NCBI GenBank assembly: GCA_023525975.1
Contig: CM042030.1
Span: 25,972,350-26,036,349, forward strand
DNA: 64,000 nucleotides
Source of the DNA: Smallanthus sonchifolius
Lineage: Eukaryota; Streptophyta; Magnoliopsida; Asterales; Asteraceae
Direction: 5' to 3'
This document shows positions 33,499-45,346 of the stretch, one piece after another. Each line of letters starts with the position of its first letter. Position 1 is the stretch's first letter. A program made the position numbers and the translations under genes. The notes beneath the pieces were generated by a model. It did no database searches. It was not told the DNA's origin and saw only the letters and a list, made by a program, of their open reading frames with translations.

Positions 33499-34298
33499 AG
33501 GTGACTTTCACTTCCCCTTTTTACTGTTTTATACACTTTGGGGGAGAAACATACTTACAACTGTTTTTGTATGACAACAATAAAACAAGACCAACCTTTA
33601 TGTTTGCATGAGTACAATTAAGGGCACGTAAAGTCCCCTGTATCAATTACAAAACAATTAATAACCATTAGCTATGGATTACCGAGATTCTATGAATAGT
33701 ACTATTTGGGATTGACACCCCCGGTCATGGTTAGTCGCGCTAACATGGGGTCCACCTGGCCAAATGACCACATATTGTCTTAACACATACTCATGAGGAG
33801 TGAGGAAGGGGGCTTAACACTGTGTCAGGTTTGGTTAAAAGGCTCATGTATGATCATAACATTTGTAAAGCTAGCTAGTTATAAATAGGTCAAGCACAAA
33901 TTGCTTTGTTTATTATATACACTTGAAATGGTTTTTTTTATACAATTGGATTACTAATATGTGATTACTAAAAACCTATGAACTCACCAACCTAGTGTTG
34001 ACACATTTTAAGTATTTTTTTTTCAGGAAACTAAACGCGGATTCAAGAAGTATGTCAAGTACAAATCATGCATGTTTGTCTGGATAGTATTTTTGGCGAA
34101 TTTTCCTATATAACTCATTATAGATGAGTCATATTTGCAAAATCTCACATCTTTTGTGACTTCAAAACAAATACTATGGTTTGTAAACTCTGATTTTAAT
34201 TTAAGTATCCAACTTATGTGTATGTGTTTGCAATAATCATATGCTATGGAAACCATGAACGTTACGCCTGGCGTTTCCGCCGATGGCGAGGTGTGACA
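33499..34298 (+). repeat. Gypsy LTR fragment, plus orientation
   Basis: Starts inside the LTR at AGGTGACTT (a variant of the conserved motif), contains AATAGTACTATT (33695-33706) and GTTAGTCGCGCTAAC (33730-33744), and ends CGATGGCGAGGTGTGACA. Its end is the reverse complement type of the LTR start at 62454, so it belongs to the same or a sister family as element I. U3 is missing and no target duplication is visible. Confidence 0.75.
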
Positions 34299-36740
34299 AC
34301 TTTGTCTACTACTGTCCAATCTCAAGACAAAAAGTCCTGAAGTTAAAGAAGGAGAACAAAAGGTTGAAGATATCCTAGTTAAAAAGATTGGTTAGAGGTC
34401 CTCCCCCACAACCTTCTTACAAAAACTTTGTGGTGTCTTCCAGCACATCTTCTGAATGTGAAAGACAGGGGAGAAGGATGATGAGGAAGTTTTTTATTTT
34501 GATGGTGACAATGTTGGTACTAGTTCACCTGCTGCTGATGCTGATGTTGCTGGCCCAAGTTCACCAATTGGTGAAAATATTTTGTCATCTCCTCGGTCTA
34601 CTATAAAAAGTATTTCATTTTATGATTCAATTTTCTTTAAGAAGAAAGTTCTACAAGAGTAAGCAGTTGTTTTTAAATTTACATATATTTTTATAGCTAT
34701 TGTGTTTGTTAATATGTCTCAGATCTTGATAAAGGAAAACATATTATGATTGAAGATGAACCTCCTCATGTTACTTCAAAGACAAAACTAACCAAGGAGA
34801 TGGAAGAAGAGTTATCTAAACAAGCTATTGATGAGATCTTAAGGCAATATGAGTTAGAAGCCAAAGCTCAGGCTGATGTAGAGATTGCTAAAGCTGCAGC
34901 TGAATCTTTAAGCTCTATCTTGAGCAAGAAGCTTGAAGAAGAAAAGAAATCTGAAATTGCACCAAAAGTATATGCTAGAGTTTATCTGAGGAGAAAAGAG
35001 ACGAAGGATGTTCAACCTGATCCTCCTGTTGTTCTTATTTCTGAAGATTCATCTCCTGCAAATGTATCTAACGTGGTTTCTGAAGACTCTCTTGCAAAAA
35101 AAATTTTCTGAAGATGTTACTAAAGAGGCTGAGACTACTCCAAAAGTTGTTCAAGATCCTGTCATTCCAAAGTCCACTCCGAGGAAAAAGTCTATTGCAA
35201 AGAGGGATCTAAGGAAAGCAATGGATGTAATAATCCCTAGCAAAGATAAGTACAAGAGACTGTATGAGTCTGAGCTTGTGGATGATTTGACAAACAGAGA
35301 TTTGGAGAGGATAGTTTAGTTGTTTGAACACGGAATGAGATGGGAAGGAATTTTTGGTATGGCAGTAACCAATATAGAGGGCACTGTACAAGAGATCAAG
35401 TCTAAAATGACAAAGGAAGAACTAGAGAGAGATAGCCTAATTTTCTTTTTAAAGGCTAACAATCATAAGAGCAAACAACTGAAAAATATGTAGACTGAGA
35501 ATTTGAATAAGCTTATGGATGATATGAAGCTAGAAAAAGAAAAAGGAAGAAATTGTTTACTTAAAAAGGAATTAGAAAAATAAAATATTGTACAAAAATA
35601 TAAGAATGTGAAAATAGATAAAGAAAAAGAAAGACAAAGAGAAAACCCAAAAGAGACTGTATCAGACTTTCATAAGTCTAATTTTCTTCAAGAAGAGGAG
35701 GCTAAAAGATTGAGTTTGATTGAAGAATTTGTTAATAAAGGTTATAAGAGAGAATTTATTCAAGGTTGTAATAAAGCTCTATTATTGAAATTGAAAAGGA
35801 AAGTGGAAGAAAATCAAGCCCTAAGATAAAAGTTTGCTGAGTTAGAAAAAGCCAAAAAGAGGAGATTGGAAGTTGGTTCTAGCAATTATGATACCTAAAA
35901 GAATCTTTTTGAAGCAAGATTGAAAGAACTTGATGCTACAAAGCTAAAGCCAAATTTCAATGTTGAAGAAGTCTCCAAGGAGTTCTATTCATCATATGCA
36001 GCCACTTGGTTAAAGAAAAAGAATGAATCTTCATCAAGAGTGGTGGACAGTTTTGAAGATGGCTTAGAGAATTTCTCTTCAGAAACTCTTAAAGAGAAGA
36101 TAGTCAGTTGGAGGTATGATTGTAGAAAAGATCTGTATATAATAAACTAAACAAGTGGAAAACACCAAGTGTTTAAGAATGGTGAAGACATTTTTGAATT
36201 ACCTATTGTTGACTTGAAAGTTTTGGCTGGGATTAAGATGTTGATCACTCATCCCAAGGGTTATAATTTTGAGACCTATCTGAGAAGGATGTCTAAAGAT
36301 GGTTTTAATGCATTTAAGAAAAATCATAAGGTGCCTCAGAGGAGGTTGACTAGGCTTAAATATAATGTTCACAATGCTGTTGGTAGAAAGACTATAAGAA
36401 GCAAAGCACCAACAACTGTCCTTCCTCAATACAATGAAGAGTATACAAAGAATTCTGAGTCATTACAGCCATTTACAAGATCTTATGTAGATGATATGGC
36501 TGAATTGGTTGTGGAGAGAGGACACAATATGGAGCCACTGAGAATGTATGAGTTAGCTCAGATTAGAACTCTTACTAATGAAGATATATTAACTTTGGCT
36601 GCCATGGAGATTGCTCACAAAACTGAACATGAATTTTATGCAATGGATTTTGCAAATCTCCTGAATAAAGTTTCAATGGACATCAGAAGGATTTCTTATG
36701 ATAAAACACAAGTATTTATATTTGATCATCATCTTAAGGG
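34299..36740 (+). pseudogene. Copia 3' accessory ORF (K), coiled-coil form
   Basis: A long broken reading frame. Blocks in order: VRGPPPQPSYKNFVVSSS (34390); MTKEMEEEL-type charged coil (34746-35111, IEDEPPHVTSKTKLTKEM, AQADVEIAKAAAESLSSIL); KSTPRKKSIAKRDLRKAM (35180); a long lysine/glutamate-rich coiled coil (35400-36150); and a C-terminal block (36169-36750: FELPIVDLKVLAGIKMLI, RLTRLKYNVHNAVGRKTI, EPLRMYELAQIRTL). At least five stops or frameshifts. An apparent splice acceptor (TGTCTCAG, 34726) precedes the LDKGKHIMIEDEP block. The polypurine tract AAGGGGAGA follows at 36736. No pol is present because the element is cut at 34298. Confidence 0.7.
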
Positions 36741-36745
36741 GAGAT

Positions 36746-37339
36746 TGTAGAGTCAAACTCTCAAAGATGAAGATCAAAAGGTCTCTGAGTTCCAATCAGT
36801 CCAAGTCCTACTCAGCAAGAACAACTTACTCGGCAGCCTACTACGGAGAAGAAAGTAGCTCAGGAGTAAAAGGAACTAAAACTGTCAAGTCTTACTCAGG
36901 AGGAGTAAATCTACTATGGAGAGCAAACTTCTACGGAGGATAGATTTACTACTGAGTACAAATACTGTTGCTGAGTACAGAAGAGTAATGAAGATAAATA
37001 CTAAGTGTTTTAATCCAGAGAGTCTATCTACTCTGGAAGAGCAATTTAGTCTTCCGGAGTAGGAGGAATACTCTCCGGACCACAGTGTGTTTCTTCTTCA
37101 AGGGACTACCCCCGAGGGCATGAAGATCAACTATAGAGTTAGTTGAGTCTATTATGCCAGGCTAGCTTCTAGAAGGATAGAAGTTAGTTAGTTAGTTGAG
37201 TATGTATGCTTTGACATTATCAAGTCTTCCTTGTAATCAGAACTTGTTTCTAATACAACTATCCATTGGAAGTGATATGATCTTGTTCTTATTGTTTACA
37301 ATTGCTTGATTATTAGATTTAATTGTGTTTCCGCCAACA
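36746..37339 (+). repeat. LTR of element K
   Basis: A 594-bp stretch from TGTAGAGTCAAAC, directly after the polypurine tract, to CCGCCAACA. It contains repeated GGAGTA/TACTC motifs (about 36830-37080). No clear TATA box was found. The right end is inferred from the CA terminus and the change in sequence character. Confidence 0.6.
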
Positions 37340-37536
37340 ATCAAGTTTAGAGATGTTACAAAAGTGATTTCGATCCTACATATTTAGTCCTTGTACTTTT
37401 GTTTTCATGGAAATTTTGAGGTGTTACAAAAGTGAACCCTGCCCACCTGTTTGGGGTTTATTTGCTCTAACAACTGAGGCACACTCAGATCTTAATCTTA
37501 TTATCTGGCTCAATACCTATGTAGGTCCCGGGGGTG
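37340..37536. other. Unassigned sequence between two copia LTRs
   Basis: About 200 bp without coding potential. GAGATGTTACAAAAGTG and GAGGTGTTACAAAAGTGA occur 60 bp apart and look like remnants of gypsy LTR ends. Confidence 0.4.
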
Positions 37537-37913
37537 CAACACGGATCTGTAGACTCGTGATGGTATAACACGTAGACGATGTGCGAAATCCATGATCAAT
37601 GTGCATGTGTATCAATATGAAAATCAATAGTATGAACACAGTAATTAAATAACTCTCAATTGTATTGCTCAAACACTATTTACAATGTACTAAATCAGAA
37701 TGCGTACGGACTCAATCCTCAAAACACCTATTTATAGTTAACTACTGACTCATGAGCGAACTTGTTAAGTTCCCCTAATACAAAACATTCATACCTAGGA
37801 GAACTTGCTAAGTTCGCCTATTACAAAGCATTACAACTCAAACGACTATACAAAGACTAAAACTATGACACAAACTATCTTCAAGCTGGTTGTCACAAAA
37901 GCATGCTCCACCA
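37537..37913 (-). repeat. 3' LTR of element E
   Basis: Ends GCATGCTCCACCA next to a minus-strand polypurine tract (37914-37926, AAGGGGGAGTC). The minus-strand TATA box is 37728-37737. Upstream of it are GCGAACTTGTTAAGTTC and ACTTGCTAAGTTCGCC motifs (37750-37825). The left boundary at TGCAACACGG is inferred. Confidence 0.65.
37728..37737 (-). promoter_or_regulatory. TATA box of element E LTR
   Basis: The minus strand reads CTATAAATAG just downstream of the AAGTTCGC motif group. Confidence 0.65.
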
Positions 37914-37929
37914 GACTCCCCCTTGAAAA

Positions 37930-40826
37930 CAACTCCAAAATATGTGTTTATTCTTCATCCGTCTTTCCAATTCTTCGGCAGTTGACTCTAGGCTTGCACA
38001 CCCTGTGTCACACAAACCTGCACAACTCTCTTGTATTGCAGAGCTTGCATCATCCATTCTTCAGTATACAAGATCTCTTTTCTTTCCAAAGTCTTTAAAT
38101 TTTTGAGCGAGAAGTTGATGAGATTCATGCATCATAGAAATGAGCAATGATCTTTTTCGTATGCTTCTCCCCAATCACCGCCTCACTAGTGTTGCCACCA
38201 ACATACCACATCCTCATATTTCCAATGAAATCTTGAGGAAATTTCTTCAACAGAATTTTCTTCAAAGACTTGACTGCTTGAACTTCAATTTTCTGTCATG
38301 CTTCATGGTGTCAGGATTGACTTGCCCAACGATTATGATCCTTTTTCCTTTCTGAGGCTTTGGCTTCTCGAATTTCCCTGACGACCCTTCAGTGCTGATT
38401 ATCTTGCAGATTTGCTCAGCTATACCATTACTAGATTTGTTGATCAACGGCTTAGTTGTAAGGCCATTGACTTCACATCTCGGCAAGGAGTTGAAGTACT
38501 TTAGCTTGGGCTTCAAGCACTGAACACCGTCATCTCTTTTTAATGCAAAAAAGCTTTAGCTCATCATCATAAAAACAATTGATTATCCGACCTTCACAGT
38601 TGACTCGGTTGACATAATTTGTCTTCTGAATCGGACTTGGTAGAGCCACTGGCTTTTCTTTCCACAAGATCTTCTTCAACTGTATCCAATCTTGCTTAGT
38701 CATACCGGTCTTCTTATAGAAAGTTGTCGGTTCTTCAGTAGAATCTTCAGGCTTGTCTTCATCAGGATTATCGTTAAAGTCTGACATGTCTTGTTCAAAG
38801 TCTAAACTGCCTTCTATGTCACTCGAAGTATCCAGCAGCTTTGGATTAAACTCAATGCCATTAACCATTTGATAGACAACCTCAGCTTCATCTTTCTCAA
38901 ACTCTATCTCTACTTCAACATCTCCTTCCTCTTTTTCACTCAACTCAACATCATCATCAAGTGTCTCTAAGAATTGTAGCTTCTCGACAAACTCAGACTC
39001 TGAATCCTGAAAAATTGACTCATTGAGAGCCTCAGTTGCTTCAACAGCTTTACCTTTGTCATCCGCACCCGATGACCCTTCTATAGCTTCAAAGTTAGAC
39101 TCCCCCTAAGCATGTGAGCTATGGATCACATCAGTGACTTGATGATCACCTCTTCCACCAGCTTCGGGATCTTCATCCTTAACTTGTTCCTTAGTCAGAT
39201 CAACAGAGTGACAAGCTTCATCGGATTTTCTTTTCGCCTTCATCTCCCCCTGAGCATCAAGTTGCTCAACCAGGTGGGAGACAAGTTGCTCTAATCGAAC
39301 ATTTTGAGCAGAGATCAACTTTTTATTATTCGCATCTTTAGTACGAAGAGTGTCGACTTGACCATGTAGTTCACAAACTCAAGCTTCGATCATAGAAACT
39401 CTTGCATCAAGTGCCTTGATCGTATCATCTTTATCCTGAGATACAGATGAAGAGCTTGGCGGGTCATTTTTAGCTTTGTTAAAAGTGTCTAACACTTCTT
39501 GTAACTGAGAAGCAGTGACTGATGGAGTGACTTGAGGAGTCGATTGTTTGGATCGTCTGAGGCTTCATCTCTTAGTTGTCTCTTGCCCAAAGACGACGTA
39601 AGTGGAGGACCTCTTGTTCACTTTCGAATAGCAACATGTTTCTTTCGTCCACCTACAGGTGTCACAGCTCTCATTGTAGCTAACTTATCATAATGATCTA
39701 GGCTGAAATCAGGCTCAGAATCAGTTTCTTCATAATCGTTTTCTGAGGTTTCGCCTTCATATACTACTACATCTGGTATGATATCATCATTAACCTCATC
39801 ATTTACATTCTCTTGAATATCTCTTTCAATTTCAGGCTCTTGTTGTTGTTGGTGAATTGCTTCAACATGAGGTGGAGATTATACATGTGGCATATCAGGT
39901 TCTTGAACTTGTTGAACATTAGGTTGTGCTTGCTGTTATGCTGGTTGAACTGGAACTTGTTCTTGTGCTTGAACTGGAGCTTTTTGTTGAGTAACTTGAA
40001 CTGCATCTTCATTTTCATTTATCCAATTATCGTTTGGAGGAGCCACATATTCAGGATTGATTATGTGTCCAAACAATGCAGTTGGTACAGGAATCAAGTC
40101 CGGATTCCTTTGCTTAACCTTCTAACAACCCACAAAGATGCGTTTGTGCATGGGAGCAATGTGGAGTGTTTGACCAACTTGTGGTAAGTTTGGAATTAAA
40201 TGATTAACAATGATTTGAAAGAATCTTGGGCACATCAGGAAACATTGATCTTCCTATGGTGTGATTTGTGCCACGAGCTCTTTGTAAATGTACAATGAGA
40301 AATTAAAGCCCTTATTCAACGCCAGAGCTACCATTGTCGTTTGCAATGCAACTTTGAGTCCATCCGATCCAGCCTTTCAGGATGAAAGACATTGGATGAT
40401 GGCATGCATTAAGTACCTCCATTGGCCAACAAGTCCTCCCTTCCTTGCTTGTGAATCATTGGCTTTGCCCCGATATCCCATTCTTTGAAAAAAACCAGTA
40501 ATGAGTGTAGAAGGAAACATTATCGGGTCATTATCAGCATCTCCAAAACTTAGAGCATCTCTGATCGTTTGAGCTGAAATCACCAGATCTTGATTATTAA
40601 CTCTTGCCTGTATCACGTTCGGCTCAACAGTACAATCATGATTTGTTGTAGCCTAGAATTCTTGGATGTATTGTGCACTTATAACTTGTGAAGCAGAAAT
40701 AGCATGGTGGATTCTTGAAAGATTCAGAAAATTGATAATATGTTGGTAACTCACGGCCTCAGAAAGCGTCTGATTCAACAGTGCCACTTGATTGTGCTTA
40801 GCTTCAAATATTTGGTCCATGATCTG
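37930..40826 (-). pseudogene. Copia 3' accessory ORF (E), most complete example
   Basis: From the minus-strand start MDQIFEAKHNQVALLNQ at 40820, blocks run: IINFLNLSRIHHAISASQVI, IQEFWATTNHD-like region, LVISAQTIRDALSFGDADND, GFFQRMGYRGK, GQWRYLMHAIIQCLS (to about 40377), FNFSLYIYKEL and HIAPMHKRIF; a glutamine-rich and acidic linker (39600-40020); coil LEQLVSHLVEQLDAQGE (39270); acidic EVEIEFEKDEAEVVYQMVNG (38880); WIQLKKILWKEKP and DDELKLFCIKKR (38530-38690); then LKKFPQDFIGN, WYVGGNTSEAVI and LQYKRVVQVCVTQGVQA near 37960-38260. Stops and frameshifts interrupt it. The N-terminal blocks resemble an accessory region I know from Asteraceae copia polyproteins. Function unknown. Confidence 0.78.
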
Positions 40827-40850
40827 CAAAACAAGAATATAATACACAAT
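40824..40850 (-). promoter_or_regulatory. Splice acceptor-like site before the E accessory ORF
   Basis: The minus strand reads TATATTCTTGTTTTGCAG immediately before ATCATGG and the accessory start codon. A pyrimidine-rich tract with CAG is a textbook plant 3' splice site. That the ORF is expressed by splicing is inference. Confidence 0.5.
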
Positions 40851-40985
40851 AGAAATAAGATTAGTCAATGCACGCAAATCAAAACAAATATGACAAAGTT
40901 CAAGTTTCAAAAAATAAATTTAAGAAAAAATCCTAAGTCTGGAATCACTCCTTGTCCCTAAGTTCAACATATCTTCTTCGCCTAG

Positions 40986-41342
40986 TGTTGGAACCTGATA
41001 AACCGTTGTATTCCAAACATATTATAGGGGCTGATTTGCAATTATTGTAAATTTAGTTTTTTGGTCAGAGAGTCGCTATGTCGGTTAGAGTCGACTCTCA
41101 CTGAGAGTCGGCAATCTGCTAGGCCGATTATTTCTATGTTCTATAAATAGCTGACCAAAATCTTAGCATCTAGACCTTTTGCTAGAATTTCTGTGTAATT
41201 GCTGCTTGTTAGGCTTGTTAGAGGGGGTTGTTGTAATTTTTTGATTATCCAGGAGCTAATATGTATTCATTCCCATGGATTTATGAGAATACTTTATGTT
41301 TCATTCTTATTGCTCATCTTTGCTTAATTTGATTCATCAACA
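40986..41342 (+). repeat. LTR-like unit within element E
   Basis: Starts TGTTGGAACC, has inverted GAGAGTCG/CGACTCTC motifs (41068-41125), TATA box CTATAAATAG at 41141-41150 and an end TTCATCAACA. The layout matches copia LTRs in this window. No target duplication was found and the right end could lie up to about 100 bp further on. Confidence 0.55.
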
Positions 41343-42710
41343 AACAGCTTCCTAATAACTGATTTGTTGATTTGATCTCAACTAGAATCATTCTGGCACT
41401 GAGATCCAAGCTATCATGACCTACACCAAGGACTACTAAGGCGAACTTAACATGTTCACTTGGAACAAGTTCGCTTAGTTCAAAAACAGGCGAACATAAC
41501 ATGTTCGCTTGAACATGTCCGCCTGTTCAAGGTCCAAAACTGACTTTGTAAAATCTGATTATTCAAGATGAAACAATCCATAAAACACTGTCATAAACCA
41601 CCGATAAAGGTCTTGTGAAATTCAATTTCCAATTCCAATAGTCCAATATGTCACAAAGAGACGGCAAAGCTATCAAACCCTAGTTCCAAACTATAACTCA
41701 TGAATTATTGATTAAAAACATGAAATTATGTTTACAGATGATCGCAATCAATGTAGATCAACAATGAATGGAAAATTTTCACTCCTAACACACAAATCAG
41801 TTGAAATCAATAAAAAAAGACAAGTTCGCTTCTTTCATGTGCAAGTTCGCTCAGTGTATGTTCGCTAAACACAAGTTCGCTCAAAAGGGGTAAAGCTTCA
41901 TGTCCGCTCTAACTGTTGCTTATATACTCAACCAACAAGTTCGCTTATCTGGCGAATTTAACAAGTTCGCTACCCAGCAAACTTAACAAGTTCGCTAAAA
42001 CATCCCAACATTTAGAAAAAAAATTCAACATTCAAATTCCAAGCCATCCGAGAATTCCTCCAGCTCCAACCCTGTTCGTGATAAAATCCCAAGTATTTAA
42101 AAAAAAGAATACTCATGGATGTTGAGAAATAAAATGTTTTTGGAATTTTTCAAATGAGCGAACTCTGATGAAACGAAAATATTTTTGGCTTTTCGAACTT
42201 TATACTAAAACACACCGAAAATCATTTTGAAATTTCTAAATGAAATAAAGTAAAAAACTGAAAAATCTTTTTGGATTTTATCTAAAAAAATTGAAATGAA
42301 AAAACTTAAAGTACGAAATCACATATTTTTGTTCGAACATCACGAGTAAGAAGATCATAACAATATACATGATGATTCAAACACACATATTGGATATAAC
42401 ATCCCTATCAATTCTATTGGTATCATATGCCATTCATTCAAGTTTCTTTTCTCGGTCTATCAAACAAGCATCTTTGCAAGAATTAGCAAACTTGTAACTT
42501 TTTCAGATTATCAAATTAGTCTCCACACTGAAATTCAGGATTATCACACTTTGTCTTTTCAAGACTTAACATACAGCATGTAACTATATGTCGATAAACT
42601 TCAAAGAAAATGGAATCAGGTCATGACATACTACTTATTTAGTTACCGAATTTGCAATACACAACATGTCAATCTAAGTTGACAGTATTATAAGACTTGA
42701 AATGAAACAT
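41343..42710 (-). other. Element E non-coding region upstream of the accessory ORF
   Basis: About 41430-41990 contains at least ten AAGTTCGC motifs, the same as in the E LTR. About 42190-42700 is homologous in reverse orientation to 29580-30130 of Cop1. Pol is absent: homology ends near 42710, so E is a 3' fragment. Confidence 0.7.
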
Positions 42711-43380
42711 CCATGATTTTTGCATGCGTTATTTTATTCCATTTTATACAATAATAACATTTTATTTCCATCCCGTACTTGGACATTACAATACGTCACA
42801 TCAATTATTATTTCAATGAGTTTAATCTCGTATGCATATTAAATTTTTTGTTATATATATCATATGTATATATATATATATACTTTGTTTCAATAAATAA
42901 ATCAAATATAAAACTTTTGAGATTTAATCATGTATGCATATCTTTTTTAAAATAAATGCACATGTATAATTATTTGGTTATATTAAACAAATCAATTATA
43001 CAACTTTTAGTTTTATAAAAATAGAGTTTTTCTATATAAAATAATTAGAATAAAATAAATCATGTTTAGGCTTTTATAAAGTTATTAAAACTATTTCTAA
43101 AATACTAAATTATCATTTAAAATGAGTCTTGAACCCCACCATTTTCGTTTAAACCCCAACTAAACCCCCTCAAACCTTTTGAACCCCCTCTACTTATATT
43201 AAACCTTCATTTGAACCCCGTTTACCAATGTTTGAACCCTCGAACTAAGTTAAACTTCAATTTTGACTTGCAAAAGTCAAACCCGTTCAATCCTCCATCA
43301 ATCCCTGTAATTACGAGATTCAAATCATCCCAATCAATTTCTAAACCGATTATAAGTGTATGACAACTCGAATTTATAAC
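42711..43380. other. AT-rich unassigned DNA
   Basis: No ORF or RNA gene. It holds a TATATA tract (about 42855-42885) and, at 43125-43260, repeated GAACCCC/AAACCCC phrases. Confidence 0.6.
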
Positions 43381-43382
43381 AA

Positions 43383-43650
43383 TTGATTGAGGATTCCCAT
43401 TTTTTTAAACCCATATGGGAGTTACGGTTTGGGTTTGAAAAACCACGATTTCATGATCAAAATCCCACAATCCCGTCAATTTCAAACTGTGATACGCGTT
43501 TATCACCTTCCTATAACTCCCTATCGATTTACAACCCGAAGCAGCCTCAAATTTCACCCTCTTTTCTTTCTCTCGGTTTGAACATCGACGCAGAGGGGGA
43601 AGGCTTCAAACCCGAACAATCCAAGGTCGTCTTCTACAGGTAACCTTTAC
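43383..43650 (+). other. Possible LTR leader ending in a splice donor-like site
   Basis: An 86-codon ORF is present but has no recognisable motif. The segment ends CTTCTACAGGTAACC, and LTR H has CATCCAGGTAACC at 59183 after a similar leader. I read it as the transcribed part of a decayed gypsy LTR rather than a gene. Confidence 0.35.
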
Positions 43651-43802
43651 TCCTCGTGTGCGCTCCTTCCTATTCTCGTTTCTTTGCTTTTTCGTTTAGG
43701 GTTGAGGGGGGAAGGGCTGGGTTTCGCACCTGTAAGAACTGAGGAAAAAGAAAGGCAGAATGTTCGTTGTTATACTTTTGATTCTGGTTTCTTATACAAA
43801 TG

Positions 43803-43875
43803 GTGTTCTGGTCCAGTGGTTAGCAGCATGTCACTCAAGCAAGGAGGTTGCGGGTTCGATCCCTGCAAGCGACCT
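43803..43875 (+). ncRNA. tRNA-like pol III unit (decayed tRNA or SINE head)
   Basis: A perfect A box (TGGTCCAGTGG, 43809-43819) and perfect B box (GGTTCGATCCC, 43853-43863) are 44 bp apart, the normal tRNA spacing. The T-stem pairs over five bases (GCGGG with CCTGC, one G-U). The acceptor and anticodon stems pair poorly and no standard anticodon loop is clear, so a tRNA-derived SINE head or pseudo-tRNA is more likely than a working tRNA. Confidence 0.55.
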
Positions 43876-43924
43876 TCGTGCGCTGTTTTTGTTGCTGTTT
43901 TGTAATTTTCTCACACACAAATAT

Positions 43925-45052
43925 TTATAATTATAATTACACATATTTATAATTATAAACTATAATGAGTAAACGAGTTTTTCAAGAGTTTTATAATTTT
44001 TGTCCTTTTGTAAAAAAAGGGGGGGTATTTATATATATTGGTTTTATTGTTTTCTAAAAACATTTAGACCATGTTTAAATAAGTATTTCTTTTCGTTACC
44101 ACTAATTAAATATATGACAAATTTTAGTGTGTATCATGAACCCTATTATTTTATAAATTAATCATATCATTTAAACGAAAGAGGTTTATATATACATGTT
44201 TAATTATATATATTACTTCAACCATTGAAAACGACTTGATCTACCATATCAATACAACTTTATATAACAAGTTTTATTAAGTGTTTTATTTCTATTATTA
44301 TTATCATGATTATTATTATTATTATTTCTTGCACAAATAATATATTTGATCTAAACCTTTAAAACAACGAAATTTATGATAGATTGTAATAACGTTTTAG
44401 TGTTACTAATATCATGAGATTTTATAATTATTTTAATCATATTATTACTACTTTCTCAAATATTAAGATTCTTTTAATAAATTGATTTTCATAAACACTA
44501 ATTCGAATAACTAATTTATCATTTCAAATTACAACTTATTATAATATTCCATTATAATAAATATTTTAAAGTAATTGTCTTAACAAGAAATATTTATTAT
44601 ATTTAACAAATTTATAATTTATATTTATCATCGACGCCAAAATTATCTTTATAAATAAAAATCTATAAAACATTATTTTATGTAATTTCACTTATATATT
44701 ATCACTTTAGTTATCATTAAAGTTTGTATCTTTAATTTCCACGTTCGTTCGTTCGTTCCAAAACCCTAAATCCCAAATCACACCATTTTCGTTTCCCTTA
44801 ACCGTTTATATATTAAATAATATATCTTATTTAACTTATGACATCCTTAAATCTCGTTGCTACAAATTACAAGTCCAATCCGCTATTTATTCAAGGTGAG
44901 TTTACATAGCACCTTTTACATTTTTACATTTTTGGGTGTAACATGATTTTCATTGAAAACTATTTGCAATTACAATATACAATTCTATATTTATGATAAT
45001 ATGTGTGATTTGTGCTTTGTGCCTGAATGCTATGAGTTGAAACTACGTATGT
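43925..45052. other. AT-rich DNA with an LTR-type motif
   Basis: Very AT-rich, no coding potential. At 44894-44902 it holds AGGTGAGTT followed by TACATAGCACCTTTTACA, the conserved gypsy LTR motif in plus orientation, so part of this is probably an old LTR. Confidence 0.5.
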
Positions 45053-45346
45053 GACAATCCGACTTTTCAAGTTAACTCAGTTAGTAAATTTCCGTTAAGT
45101 TTTCTGTTAAAACCTAACCCAGTTAACTCGATATTAAATCCCAAGGACCAATTCTATCATTCCCTGATCATAAACTTCAGGGACTGATCCTGCCAAGTCT
45201 CTAAATTTGATATGTTGACTTGCAAAGTCAAAATCAAGAGCAATTGATCCCTGTTGACTTTTTAAAGTCAAAATTGAGTCCATCTTTGATCCAATTAACC
45301 CGTCAACCTTCTCAACTGCCCAAATTCGAAACTTAAATCCATTACC
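45053..45346. other. Non-coding stretch with short duplications
   Basis: Two copies of a GTTGACTT...AAAGTCAAAAT phrase (about 45213 and 45254) and AGGGACTGATCC-like phrases typical of LTR DNA. Nothing else identified. Confidence 0.4.

Noticed and set aside
43803..43875. A functional tRNA gene
   Set aside because: A and B boxes and T-stem are good, but acceptor and anticodon stems pair poorly and the anticodon loop lacks the usual uridine before the anticodon.
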